Source: CAWJJM01 sp963843275
GTDB taxonomy: Bacteria > Acidobacteriota > Thermoanaerobaculia > Multivoradales > JBCCEF01
Direction of reading: 5' to 3'
Assembly: GCA_963843275.1 (NCBI GenBank)
Contig: CAWJJM010000004.1
Location: forward strand, 434,001 to 498,000
DNA length: 64,000 nt
This document shows positions 7,058 to 16,035 of this stretch, piece after piece (the first letter of the stretch is position 1; each line of letters opens with the position of its first letter). Both the position numbers and the translations under genes were made by a program. The notes under the pieces were generated by a model, which did no database searches, was not told the origin of the DNA, and saw only the letters and a list, made by a program, of their open reading frames with translations.

Positions 7058-9040
7058 TCAGGCAGCGGCAAAAGGAAACCCGGCAGCCGGCAGGCCGTCT
7101 TCGTCGTACCAGTCGCCGAAGCCGAAGGCGGCGACCAGCGCCCACCCGCGCTCGATCTCCGCGGGGGGGAGGCGCTCGCGGTACTCGCGCAGCGGGCGTA
7201 GGCGCGCCGACCGACGACCCAGCCGGGGCGTGCGTCCGCTCGACCAGGAGGGGCGGACCAGGTGCTCGAGCGCAGCCGGGTGGAAGCGGCGCCCCACCCG
7301 TTCGAAGAGGCGGCGGAGCTCCGGCTCGGGACGCAGCAGCGCGCGCTCGTAGGCGATGCCGGTGACCGCCATGGAGGCCGGGCGCTGCGCGAACAGGACG
7401 TGGTGGAGCACGCACCACAGGAAGACCATCCGAACGGAATCCGCCTCGCCGGCCACGTCTCGACCCAGCTCCCGGACCCGGGGATGGGCCTCCAGCAGCT
7501 CCGGCAGCGCCATCAGATCCTCGAAGTGGGTGTGCATGCTCATCCGCAGGCGCGATGCCGCGACGGCCAGGGGGTTGCGGATGACCAGGACGATCGGCAT
7601 CGCCGGGGCCAGACGATGCAGCCAGGCGAGCATCATGTGGCAGCGGACCTCCTTGACGATGCGCCGGAAGGCCCGGGCGCGGGGGTTGGTGCGGTCCATC
7701 GTCCGGTCCCGGGCCGCACCTCGCAGCACGGCCCGCGCGTCGTGCACCAGATCCCGATCGCTCTCGTCGGGCCGAATGTACGGGTAGCGACAGGGGATCG
7801 TCCCGGTCACCTCGGGCAGGAACGGCTCGAAGAGGATGCGGTAGCGGTGATCGTGGTTCAGGGTCTCCGCCAGCCACGTCGTGCCGCTGCGGGCCGCTCC
7901 GCAGAGCAGGATCGTGCTCCGTTGCCCGGTGTAGAGATCGAACCGCACGCGGCGCGGGGGGAGGCGGGCAGGGGGCGGGCTCGCCGCGTCTTCGTCTTCC
8001 CCACGGGCGTGACGGAGCAAGGGGCCGATCAGCCCAGGCGCCTTCCGGGCGAGCCGCAGGTAGAGCGGGCGCCAGCCCCGGGGGCGCGGCCAGTCGAGGA
8101 CCCGCTTCCCCAACCGATACTCGAACCGCCGGCGGAACCAGGGGAGCTCCGGGTCGTCGCGGTGCCGAGCCGAGAAGCGCTCGAACAGCTCGAGGTACGC
8201 GAGGGCGAGCCGCGGTCCGCGCAGGTTCCACAGCGTCCAGGAGACGGGGTGGCCTCGCGGGTCCTCCCCGTTCCGCAGGAGGCGCCGCATCCACACGATC
8301 TCTCCGTCCGACAGCCCGTGGCCCGGCCACAGGGTGTCGAGCGAGCGGCGGACGATCGCTTCGTGGTTGCGCACCCGCTCCTCGCTCAGGTTGAACGAGG
8401 TCTGCGCCTCGTGCCGCCGGTAGCTCAGCAACCTGTCCGGCAGGTTGGCCGCGCGGGTGTGGGGAAGAAGGCGGCTCCAAAGGTCGTAGTCCACCGCCAC
8501 GCGGAGCGTCTCGTCGTAGGAGAGGCCGAGCCGGTCGAGCACGGAGCGCCGGATGACCGAGGTGGGGTGGGCGATGGGGCTGTAGAAGAGCGCCATCCAC
8601 TGGATCTGCAGGTTCCCCTCGGTCCCTGAGGTGAAGCGCCCGGTGGACCGTCCTTCCGTGTCCACGATCCGCATCGCGGATCCCAGCACCCCCAGGCCGG
8701 GGTCCCGCTCGAGGCGGTCCACCTGGAGCGCCAGCCGATCGGGATGCGCGACGTCGTCCGCGTCCATGCAGGCGATGTAGCGGCCGCGAGCCCGCTCCAG
8801 GGCGAAGTTCCGAGCCGCCGAGATACCGGCGGGGTCGCGGGCGAAGAAGCGGAGGCGCGGGTCCCGGTGATGACGCGCGACCTCGGCGCTGCCGTCGGTG
8901 GAGCCGTCGTCGACCACCAGCAGCTCGAGGTCGCGGAAGGACTGGCCGAGGATGCTCTCGATGGCGGGGCGCAGGAAGCGTCCCGCATCGCGGGTGGCGA
9001 TGACCACGCTGACCACCGGTGCACGCGAATCGGACGCCAT
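7058..9040 (-). CDS. Fused GT2 glycosyltransferase and sulfotransferase
   Basis: The 660-residue protein has two enzymes. Residues 7-230 are a GT-A family 2 glycosyltransferase: VVSVVIATRDAGRFL, LLVVDDGSTDGS near 43 and ACMDADDVAHPDRL near 93 (DxD metal site). A linker of about 130 residues follows. Residues 370-650 are a sulfotransferase: STILLCGAARSGTTWLAET near 377 is the PAPS 5'-loop and VLVIRNPLAVAASRL near 485 the 3'-loop. One polypeptide could add a sugar and sulfate it. It is divergent from the next GT gene, with the starts 26 bp apart. Confidence 0.85.
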   Translation of the reverse strand: MASDSRAPVVSVVIATRDAGRFLRPAIESILGQSFRDLELLVVDDGSTDGSAEVARHHRDPRLRFFARDPAGISAARNFALERARGRYIACMDADDVAHPDRLALQVDRLERDPGLGVLGSAMRIVDTEGRSTGRFTSGTEGNLQIQWMALFYSPIAHPTSVIRRSVLDRLGLSYDETLRVAVDYDLWSRLLPHTRAANLPDRLLSYRRHEAQTSFNLSEERVRNHEAIVRRSLDTLWPGHGLSDGEIVWMRRLLRNGEDPRGHPVSWTLWNLRGPRLALAYLELFERFSARHRDDPELPWFRRRFEYRLGKRVLDWPRPRGWRPLYLRLARKAPGLIGPLLRHARGEDEDAASPPPARLPPRRVRFDLYTGQRSTILLCGAARSGTTWLAETLNHDHRYRILFEPFLPEVTGTIPCRYPYIRPDESDRDLVHDARAVLRGAARDRTMDRTNPRARAFRRIVKEVRCHMMLAWLHRLAPAMPIVLVIRNPLAVAASRLRMSMHTHFEDLMALPELLEAHPRVRELGRDVAGEADSVRMVFLWCVLHHVLFAQRPASMAVTGIAYERALLRPEPELRRLFERVGRRFHPAALEHLVRPSWSSGRTPRLGRRSARLRPLREYRERLPPAEIERGWALVAAFGFGDWYDEDGLPAAGFPFAAA

Positions 9041-9065
9041 GGGGGGCGGCTAGAATACCGGAGCC

Positions 9066-11441
9066 GTGGACGCCCTCGGGAGGAACAGCGCGCTGGAGGT
9101 CTCGTTCGTGATCCCCAGCCGCAACGAGCCGCTGGAGCTGCTGACCCGTACGCTGGCCCGGCTCCACGAGACCGCGAGCGGCATCCCCTACGAGGTCGTC
9201 GTCGTGGACGACGCCAGCGACGTCCCGATCGCGCTGGTGCCCCACGAGAGGGTGACGCTGCTGCGCAATGCCGAGCCGCTCGGCACGATGAGCACCCTGC
9301 GGCGCGGCTGCGCCCAGGCGTCCGGCCGGGTGCTGGTGATCCTCGACGCCCACATGAGCTTCGCGGACGACTGGCTGGAGCACTACCTCACAGCGATCGG
9401 CCCTCGCACCCTCGTCTGCCCGCACGCCTGGGACTACGACCTGGGCACGAGCTACTACTTCGGGGCCGACCTGTTCTGGCGGGGCGGGGTGCGCTCCGTC
9501 TGGTGGGGCTATCACTGGCGCTTGCGCCGGCCGAGGGGCCGGGTGGCCGACGTGCCGATGGTGCTCGGCGCCTGCTACGGGCTCGAGCGGGAGGCGTACG
9601 AGCACCTCGGAGGCTTCTCGCCCCACTACCGGGTGTGGGGCATGGTCGAGCAGGATCTGTCGTATCGGGCCTGGATGAGCGGGTTCCGGGTCCGCTGCGC
9701 CACGCGGGCGAGAGTCGGGCACTTCTATCGGCGCAACCGGCCGGAGGGCACCCGGGTGTCGGCGTTCGACGCCCGCTACAACCAGGCGCTGTTCGGACAC
9801 TGTCAGCACGAGGAGAGCCTCTTCGAGGCGCTGCGCCCGTGCATCGCGCCGACCCCCGAGCAGCTCAGCCTCCTCGAGAGCCCCGAAGTGTCGGCCTGGC
9901 GCGAGCGGGTCCAGTCCTGCCGCGTGCGCAGCGATCGGGAGCTCCTCCGGGGGCCCCTGCGGGAGCTCGGCCGGACGCTGCCGGTGAGCTCGGGCAAGAC
10001 CATCCGCTACCGGCCCGACGGCGTTCCGTCGTCCCTTCTCACCACCTGGGCGAGGGAGGAGGAGCGGAAGCTCGGTCGCGGGCTGAGAGCGCTCGGCGAG
10101 CCGTACGAAGCATGGAACCCGGCAGTCCCCCCTCGCCCCGGCGAAGCCACCCGGGTGCGGGCCGGTGCCGTCACCTACGGGGATCGCGCGCTGCTCCTCG
10201 TCGGCGGCGACGAGGGGAGCGTGCCGGCGCTCCAGCTCGAGCTGCTGCGCGCCGGCGCCTCCCTCCACAGCGCGAGGGGGGTGCTCCTCGACGACGCCGG
10301 CCGCGCCCTCGGCCAGGCGACACCGCTGCTTCTCGACGGAGCCGAGGTCCTCCCCGAGAGCGTCGGCAGCTCCTTCAGCGCCGGCCCCCGCCCGATCGAC
10401 CTCATCGCCTTCGTGACCTACCGGCCCGGCACGAGGTGGCGGCTGGAGCGGATCACCGACGGCGCCGCCGTCCTCTCCCTGCTCGCTCGGAGCGACATCG
10501 TGAGCGGCGAGCGCTCGCCCGCCCTGAAGCGGCTCCGGGCCCTGGCCTCGCGAGCCCGGAGTGTGCGGGTGCAACGGGGCTCGGCGCCGAACGCCGCGCG
10601 CCGCCTGCTGCGGCTGCTCCGAGAGGGCGAGGCCGGGGCTCCGAAAGACCTCAGCTTCGTCCACTACGGCACCTCGGTCGCGCTCGAGCTCGAAGATCCG
10701 CGCTTCCGGCACCGCCTGCGGGGCGTCCTTCCGGCGGGGGCGAGGGTCCGGACCACGGAGGAGCCGCAGGCGCGGTTCCGGGTGGAGCGAGATCGCGCTT
10801 CCGGCTATCGCCTGCGCCGCGACGGCAAGCGGATCGTCGCCCGGACCTCGACCCTCCGGGCGCTCGCCGACGGTCTGGAGTCCAAGCTCGACTTCGCGGT
10901 CGCCCGTCGGGCCGAGGAGGTGCTCTTCATGCACGCCGGCGTGGTGACGGTCGGCGACCGGGCCATCGTTCTCCCCGGCCGAAGCCACAGCGGCAAAAGC
11001 ACCCTGGTGCGGGCTCTGGTGCGGGCGGGCGCCCGCTATCTCTCGGACGAGTACGCGGTGGTGGACGATCGGGGCTGGGTGTGGCCCTATCCGAAGGCCC
11101 TGCAGATCCGCAACGGGAACGGAGCGGTCGAGCGGGTGCCGATCGAGGAGCTGGGTGGGCACCAGCGCTACCGGCCGGCGCCGGTCGGTCTCATCCTGGA
11201 CACCCTGTTCGCCCCCGGGTCCACCTGGGCCCCGACCGAGGTCTCCGTCGGTGAGACCTACCTCACCCTGATGGACAACACGGTGCGGGCCCGGGAGCTC
11301 CCCGCCGCCACGCTGCGGCGGGCCACGGCCATGGCGGCGAGCGCGCTGCGTCTCCAGGGACCACGCCCCGAAGCGGCGGCGATCGCGCGCGATCTCATCG
11401 CCCGGCTCGAGGACGCGACGCCGGACGCTCCGCCCCGATGA
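9066..11441 (+). CDS. GT2 glycosyltransferase fused to two HprK-like domains, the first degenerate
   Basis: Residues 5-280 are a GT2 domain: LEVSFVIPSRNEPLELLTRT, VVVDDASD near 49 and VILDAHMSF near 94. Residues 615-785 are an HprK-like kinase: MHAGVVTVGDRAIVLPG, Walker A GRSHSGKSTLVRAL near 637 and YLSDEYAVVDDRG. The stretch at about 365-525 repeats that layout (RAGAVTYGDRALLLVGGDEG, then RAGASLHSARGVLLDDAGRA), but GGDEGSVPA replaces the GxxxxGKS/T loop, so it cannot bind nucleotide the usual way. HprK-related kinase A acts with PqqD-like and nucleotidyltransferase partners in HPr-rel-A sets; both partners are in this locus. GTG start; TAGAAT ends nine bases before it. The end overlaps the next gene. 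Confidence 0.8.
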   Translation: MDALGRNSALEVSFVIPSRNEPLELLTRTLARLHETASGIPYEVVVVDDASDVPIALVPHERVTLLRNAEPLGTMSTLRRGCAQASGRVLVILDAHMSFADDWLEHYLTAIGPRTLVCPHAWDYDLGTSYYFGADLFWRGGVRSVWWGYHWRLRRPRGRVADVPMVLGACYGLEREAYEHLGGFSPHYRVWGMVEQDLSYRAWMSGFRVRCATRARVGHFYRRNRPEGTRVSAFDARYNQALFGHCQHEESLFEALRPCIAPTPEQLSLLESPEVSAWRERVQSCRVRSDRELLRGPLRELGRTLPVSSGKTIRYRPDGVPSSLLTTWAREEERKLGRGLRALGEPYEAWNPAVPPRPGEATRVRAGAVTYGDRALLLVGGDEGSVPALQLELLRAGASLHSARGVLLDDAGRALGQATPLLLDGAEVLPESVGSSFSAGPRPIDLIAFVTYRPGTRWRLERITDGAAVLSLLARSDIVSGERSPALKRLRALASRARSVRVQRGSAPNAARRLLRLLREGEAGAPKDLSFVHYGTSVALELEDPRFRHRLRGVLPAGARVRTTEEPQARFRVERDRASGYRLRRDGKRIVARTSTLRALADGLESKLDFAVARRAEEVLFMHAGVVTVGDRAIVLPGRSHSGKSTLVRALVRAGARYLSDEYAVVDDRGWVWPYPKALQIRNGNGAVERVPIEELGGHQRYRPAPVGLILDTLFAPGSTWAPTEVSVGETYLTLMDNTVRARELPAATLRRATAMAASALRLQGPRPEAAAIARDLIARLEDATPDAPPR

Positions 11442-12622
11442 GCCACGACGCCGACGCGACGAGATGCTCGTGTTTCTGTGAGTTCGGTTATCTCAACTTC
11501 TTCGTCCTGCCGGCGCTCAGGGTCTACTTCGAAACCAGCCCGGAGCGCCTGGCGCTCGTCACCTATCCGGACTACTTCCGGCTGCTGCGACACCTCTTCG
11601 GAGAGCGGGTCGAAGCCGCGGAGCTCCTCGAGCAGGACCCGCTCCGCAGCGGCTTCTCGAGCCCGAGGTACGACGCCTCGTACGCCGACCTCCCGAAGAT
11701 CGACGCCCTGCTCGAGAGCCACCTCGCGTCGCTGTCGCCACGGCCCGACCTCCACCGCGTCCGCGAGCGGTCGATCATCGACCCGCCCCGGGAGGTCACC
11801 GAGGCGATGGATCGCCAGTTCGGGGGTGACGCGTTCGACGACGTCGTCGTGGTCTACCTGCGCAACCGCGCGAACTCCGATCGCCGGAACTATCTCGGCA
11901 ACCTCGACTGGCGAACCCTCGAAGCGGACGGCAGGTTGCTGGTCTTGGTCGGTGATTCCGAGGAGGCCCTCGTCCCCTTTCCCGAGGGTCCGACGGTCTA
12001 CCGCACGCGCGATCTCTTCGAGAACGCCTACTTCTTCCAGCGCTGCTCCTGCTTCTTCGCCAACGACTCCGGGATCATCGATTTCGCCAAGAACTGTGGT
12101 TGCCGGACGGTGCGCATCATCCCGTCGAGAAGCGCCGTCAACCCGAAGAACTACCGGCCGTTCAACTCCTGCGTCACCAAGCCGCTCGGGAGCCGGTACC
12201 TGCTCGCCGAGTGGCGGAGGCGCCCGGCGTTCGTGGAGGTCTCGCACGGCGAGTTGGTCGACAAGGCCGCGGTCCTCGAGGTGAAGCTGGAGCGCATCTC
12301 CAGTCGCGCCAAGAGGGTCAACATCCGGCGCGAGCTCGGCGGCCTCCGCCAGGCGATGGCGGCGCTCGGGATCGCCACCGACTCCGAGATCTTCCGCGAG
12401 CTCCTCGCCTTGCACCGGCGCAACTGGGACCTGGTCGAGCGCTGGAACATGCTCGATCGCGAGGGCCGGTACGACGAGGAGTACATCGCGGTGACCAGGG
12501 CCTCCAACCAGTGCAACCGGGAGCGCTTTCGCCTCAAGAGCAAGCTCAACGAGCGATCGCTCCTCGTCGAGGAGAAGTCGGCGATCTACGACGGGCCGCC
12601 ACCCGATCCAGGCCGCGAGTGA
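11438..12622 (+). CDS. Glycosyltransferase-like protein with C-terminal DUF6165 domain
   Basis: Residues 1-255 look like a GT-B-type domain: DDVVVVYLRNRANSDRRNY, LLVLVGDSEEAL and CSCFFANDSGIIDFAKNCGC, the last recalling the NDSG/NDTG donor site of heptosyltransferase-like (GT9) enzymes. From about residue 262 the sequence FVEVSHGELVDKAAVLEVKL, then NIRRELGGL and later RLKSKLNERSLLVEEKSAIY, matches the helical DUF6165 family, which usually occurs as a small separate protein. The fusion hints that DUF6165 assists a glycosyltransferase. ATG overlaps the previous stop and the end overlaps the next GTG, so 9066-13527 is one coupled transcript. Confidence 0.65.
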   Translation: MSHDADATRCSCFCEFGYLNFFVLPALRVYFETSPERLALVTYPDYFRLLRHLFGERVEAAELLEQDPLRSGFSSPRYDASYADLPKIDALLESHLASLSPRPDLHRVRERSIIDPPREVTEAMDRQFGGDAFDDVVVVYLRNRANSDRRNYLGNLDWRTLEADGRLLVLVGDSEEALVPFPEGPTVYRTRDLFENAYFFQRCSCFFANDSGIIDFAKNCGCRTVRIIPSRSAVNPKNYRPFNSCVTKPLGSRYLLAEWRRRPAFVEVSHGELVDKAAVLEVKLERISSRAKRVNIRRELGGLRQAMAALGIATDSEIFRELLALHRRNWDLVERWNMLDREGRYDEEYIAVTRASNQCNRERFRLKSKLNERSLLVEEKSAIYDGPPPDPGRE

Positions 12623-13527
12623 AGCGCTACATCGTCTCGACGAGCATCCACCCGCCCACCGAAGCGCTGCGGCGCTTCGCCGCGATGGACGACTGGAACC
12701 TGATCGTCGTCGGCGACCTGGCGACCCCGCATCGCGAGTACGACGCGCTCGACTGCCTCTACCTCGGTCCCGACGATCAGAGGCAACGCTACCCGGAGCT
12801 CAGCGCGGCGATCCCGTGGCGCTCGATCCAGCGGCGCAACATCGGCTTCGTCGAGGCGTGGCGCCGCGGCGCCGACGTCGTCGCCACGGTGGACGACGAC
12901 AACCTCCCGTACGACGATTGGGGGAAGGACCTGCTGATCGGCAGGGACGTGGAGATCGATCTCTACCGTCCGGAGCTCGACGTCTTCGACCCGCTGGCCG
13001 TCACCTCGGCCTCCGGTGTCTGGCACCGGGGCTATCCGGTCCAGTACCTGCCGCGTCGCCACCGCCTCAGCCACCTGGGCAAAACGACGCGACGGGTCCT
13101 CGTCCAGGCGGACCTCTGGGACGGGGATCCGGACATCGACGCGATCGCGCGGCTGGCGCTGGCGCCGAAGGTCGAGCTCGAGGAGATGGCACCGTTCGGG
13201 GCCACCTGCCTGGCACCCTTCGACAGCCAGAACACGTTCCTCGCCCGGGAAGTGCTGCCCTACTACGCCGTGCTGCCCTTCGTCGGCCGCGTCGACGACA
13301 TCTGGGGCGGGTATCTCTTGCAGGCGCGCTTCCCGGACAGTGTCGCCTTCAACCGCGCCTCCGTCTATCAGCAGCGGAACGAGCAGGATCCGCTCGACAA
13401 CCTCGAGGACGAGCTCTTCGGGTACCGCCACACGATCGACTTCGTCCGCGGCGGATGCAGGTTGGACCAGCCCTTCGTCCCGGCCGAAACGCGTCGCTTC
13501 TACGACGTCTACCGAGCGCAGTTCTGA
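12619..13527 (+). CDS. STELLO/DUF288-like glycosyltransferase
   Basis: GTG 12619 overlaps the previous stop as GTGA. The 302-residue product begins KRYIVSTSIHPPTEALRRFA, followed by WNLIVVGDLATP and RRNIGFVEAWRRGADVVATV, then a DDDN metal motif near residue 92. Further blocks are GATCLAPFDSQNTFLAREVL and GRVDDIWGGYLLQA. This arrangement matches STELLO-type and reversibly-glycosylated-polypeptide-like GT-A enzymes, found in bacterial polysaccharide loci as presumed glycosyltransferases. The donor is unknown. Confidence 0.7.
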   Translation: MKRYIVSTSIHPPTEALRRFAAMDDWNLIVVGDLATPHREYDALDCLYLGPDDQRQRYPELSAAIPWRSIQRRNIGFVEAWRRGADVVATVDDDNLPYDDWGKDLLIGRDVEIDLYRPELDVFDPLAVTSASGVWHRGYPVQYLPRRHRLSHLGKTTRRVLVQADLWDGDPDIDAIARLALAPKVELEEMAPFGATCLAPFDSQNTFLAREVLPYYAVLPFVGRVDDIWGGYLLQARFPDSVAFNRASVYQQRNEQDPLDNLEDELFGYRHTIDFVRGGCRLDQPFVPAETRRFYDVYRAQF

Positions 13528-13537
13528 CCGCGCGGGA

Positions 13538-14617
13538 TCAGCCGCCCGTGAACGTCTCCGGCAGGGAGCACGGCCACCTGGACTCGGCGTTCCCCGCGTG
13601 AATGGCGAAGCTGGAGAAACTGGATTCCGGCGTTCCGACCACCAGGGACGCGCCGGACAGCAGAACGAGGTCGGCGACCGAGTGCTCCAAGCTGGTCTGC
13701 CGGAACGCCGTGCCGAACTCGCCTTCGAACGTGACGGCCCTCTCGCCGTACCGGGACCGGAACTCCTGCAACGCCGTCGCGTCGTCGCAGCACAGGAAGA
13801 AGCGCTCCGTGGCGTCGAGCAGCTCGTCGAGGATCTCGGCGTAGTCCTCCGTCGACGGAAAGCGCAGGCCGGGGCGGAGCTTGTTCCAGCGTCGGAGCTT
13901 GTCGGTTCTCCTCACGTGGGCGGCGCGGTACTCGCGCCCCAATCTCCCTCTGGTCTCCTCGATCCGACTCGCGATGCCGCAGCTCTCGGTCAGGGCGCCC
14001 AGGAAGCGACGCTGAGCCCCGCGGTAGACCTCGCCGAAGATCTCCTCGTCCACTCCTCGGGAGGCGAGAAAGCGCCGATACATGGTCGATTCGGCGACCG
14101 GGTTCGACAGGACGAGGGTGCGGCTCGGATCTCCCAGGAAGATCTCCGCCAGGATGCTGAGGTCCATCTGGCCGAGCGACTCCAGGGTGTCCGTGCAGGG
14201 GACGCTGCCGGGACACACCCCGTTGGGCGACCAGCTCCAGTGGAAGGGGATGGCCGACAGCTCGGAGACGGCCGAAAGGGCGCCGACGGCCCGGAGTCGA
14301 TTGCACAGGCCGCCTGCCGCTGCGATGAAGAAGATCCGCCGGACCTCGCGTCGACGCGGCCCCGGGCACTCCCACACGAAATGGCGCAGGAAGAGACGGC
14401 TCAGCCGGTTGAGCAGGCGGTCGCACGAGCTCTCGACTTCGGGGGAACCGGCCACGGACTCGAGACGCCGGGCGAGCGCGAGGATGCGCGCCGAAAGGAA
14501 GCCCGGGTCGTCGACCGGACCGCGCCGGCGATGGCGGTAGCGATCGAGGAGCTCCTCGACCTCCCGCTCCAGGGCGGGAAGGCCTTCTTCGGGACCGATC
14601 GGCAGCTCGTCGGACAT
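13538..14617 (-). CDS. NodZ/fucosyltransferase-like GT-B glycosyltransferase
   Basis: The 359-residue protein carries FFIAAAGGLCNRLRAVGALS near residue 100, the N-terminal signature of GDP-fucose-using O-fucosyl/alpha-1,6-fucosyltransferases (NodZ-like). Later come AAHVRRTDKLRRWN (the HxRxTD donor-site block), FFLCCDDATAL, and VADLVLLSGASLVVGTPESS near the C-terminus. Start MSDELPIG at 14617 was preferred over an upstream in-frame ATG that adds a short basic stretch. It converges with 12619-13527 and is divergent from the nucleotidyltransferase gene. GDP-fucose as donor is inferred from the family. Confidence 0.7.
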   Translation of the reverse strand: MSDELPIGPEEGLPALEREVEELLDRYRHRRRGPVDDPGFLSARILALARRLESVAGSPEVESSCDRLLNRLSRLFLRHFVWECPGPRRREVRRIFFIAAAGGLCNRLRAVGALSAVSELSAIPFHWSWSPNGVCPGSVPCTDTLESLGQMDLSILAEIFLGDPSRTLVLSNPVAESTMYRRFLASRGVDEEIFGEVYRGAQRRFLGALTESCGIASRIEETRGRLGREYRAAHVRRTDKLRRWNKLRPGLRFPSTEDYAEILDELLDATERFFLCCDDATALQEFRSRYGERAVTFEGEFGTAFRQTSLEHSVADLVLLSGASLVVGTPESSFSSFAIHAGNAESRWPCSLPETFTGG

Positions 14618-14700
14618 GGGACGACCCCGCGCCCGAGGGCTAGGGCCTCTTCGCATCTGTTCCGATCGCCGCTGGTCCGATCGCCGCTGCTCCGATCACC

Positions 14701-16035
14701 GTGCCGGGGAACGTCACGACTCCGGTACTCTACCCTGGCTTCACCGGAGAAGCCACCGTGGACGCGATCGATCGAGCCCTCCTCGACTGTCTGCGCGGCG
14801 GGCCCGGCGCCCCTCCCCGACACGAGGCTCCCGACCTCTCCCGCGCGGGATGGGACCTGTTCGTCCGGCGCGCCCGCACCCAGCATGTGGTGCCGCTGAT
14901 CTACCGGCGCCTCCGGACCGCGGCGGCCGGCAGCGTGCCACCGGACGTTCTCGCGTCGCTGCACCGGCGCGTCCGCCGGGTCGCGCTGAGGAACGCAGGA
15001 CTGTTCTCGGAGCTGCGTGCCGTCGCCCTCTCGTTTCGGCAGGCGGAGATCCCCCTCATGCTGCTCAAGGGCGCCCTGCTGGCCCCCGACGTCTACGGCG
15101 ACGCCTCGCTCCGGGAGATGTCCGACCTCGACCTGCTGGTCCGCAGGGACGACCTCGCCCCGGCGCTCCGGCACCTGCTCGACCTGGGCTTCCGCCCGCG
15201 CGAGGAGCTTCCCGACGACGTCGCCGACCGCTTGACCCGGTTCCATCACGTCCCGCCGCTCTCGAGAGGACGGGGCCCGATCGAGCTCCACTGGACGCTC
15301 CTCGCCCCGGATCGGGCGCCCGCGACGCCGCTGGAGGAGATCTGGGAGCGCGCCGAACCGGTGGTCCTCGCCGGAGCCGAGGCGCTGGCGCCGAGCCTCG
15401 AGGACCTCCTCCTCCACACCTGCGCACACGCCGCCTACAACCACGCGTTCGAGGCCGGGCTGCGACCGTACTGCGACATCCGCCACATCCTGGAGAAGCG
15501 GGGCCGGGAGATTCGCTGGCCGCTCCTGCTGGATCGCTCCCGAGCGTGGGGATGGGACCCCGGCGTGCTGCTCGCCCTCCTGCTGTCCCACCGGCTGACG
15601 GCGTCGGCGGTCCCGCGGGCCGTGCTCGACCAGGCGGCGGCCGCCGTTCCCCCGCAGCTCGTCCGCGATGCGGAGGAGATGGCCCTGTGCGATCCCCGCG
15701 ACACCAACCGCATGTCGCCGAACCTGGCCGAGTGGCACCATCGGCCGACCCTCCGCAACGGGCTCGGCCTCTTCTGGACCCGGCTCCGGTGGCGCCCGGA
15801 CCACGTGGATCCCTCCCCGGGGTACTACGCCCGGCGGGGCCTCTCGCTCCTCCGCCGCCACCTGCCGGTCGTCTTCCGGCTGTCCGCGGGAGACCGCGGG
15901 ACGGATCGGCTCGCGACGCGCAAGCGCCGGCTCGGCCAGTGGTTGGCGCCCGCGCACCTCGCCGGGGGCGCAGCCGAGGAAGCGGCACGCGGCCAACCAC
16001 AGGCTAGATGCGGCGCACGACGAAGAACTGGCTGA
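14701..16035 (+). CDS. NTP_transf_5 nucleotidyltransferase-family protein
   Basis: The 444-residue protein carries the PF14907-type nucleotidyltransferase core: LMLLKGALLAPDVYGDASLR, then EMSDLDLLVRRDDLAPALRH near residue 141 with paired acidic metal ligands, then IELHWTLL and LEDLLLHTCAHAAYNHAFEA. The family is the third component of HPr-rel-A loci with PqqD-like and HprK-like proteins, all present within 10 kb. The role of the set is not established. GTG 14701 is the longest start; GTG 14758 (DAIDRALLDCLRGG) is an alternative. The 3' end overlaps the convergent methyltransferase gene by about 30 bp. Confidence 0.75.
   Translation: MPGNVTTPVLYPGFTGEATVDAIDRALLDCLRGGPGAPPRHEAPDLSRAGWDLFVRRARTQHVVPLIYRRLRTAAAGSVPPDVLASLHRRVRRVALRNAGLFSELRAVALSFRQAEIPLMLLKGALLAPDVYGDASLREMSDLDLLVRRDDLAPALRHLLDLGFRPREELPDDVADRLTRFHHVPPLSRGRGPIELHWTLLAPDRAPATPLEEIWERAEPVVLAGAEALAPSLEDLLLHTCAHAAYNHAFEAGLRPYCDIRHILEKRGREIRWPLLLDRSRAWGWDPGVLLALLLSHRLTASAVPRAVLDQAAAAVPPQLVRDAEEMALCDPRDTNRMSPNLAEWHHRPTLRNGLGLFWTRLRWRPDHVDPSPGYYARRGLSLLRRHLPVVFRLSAGDRGTDRLATRKRRLGQWLAPAHLAGGAAEEAARGQPQARCGARRRTG

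Noticed and set aside
6951..11162. 1403-residue open frame on the minus strand opposite two glycosyltransferase genes
   Set aside because: Its upper part is antisense to the GT2-HprK gene and its lower part is out of frame with the GT2-sulfotransferase gene. It has Arg/Ala/Pro/Gly-rich composition and no domain, typical of shadows in GC-rich DNA.
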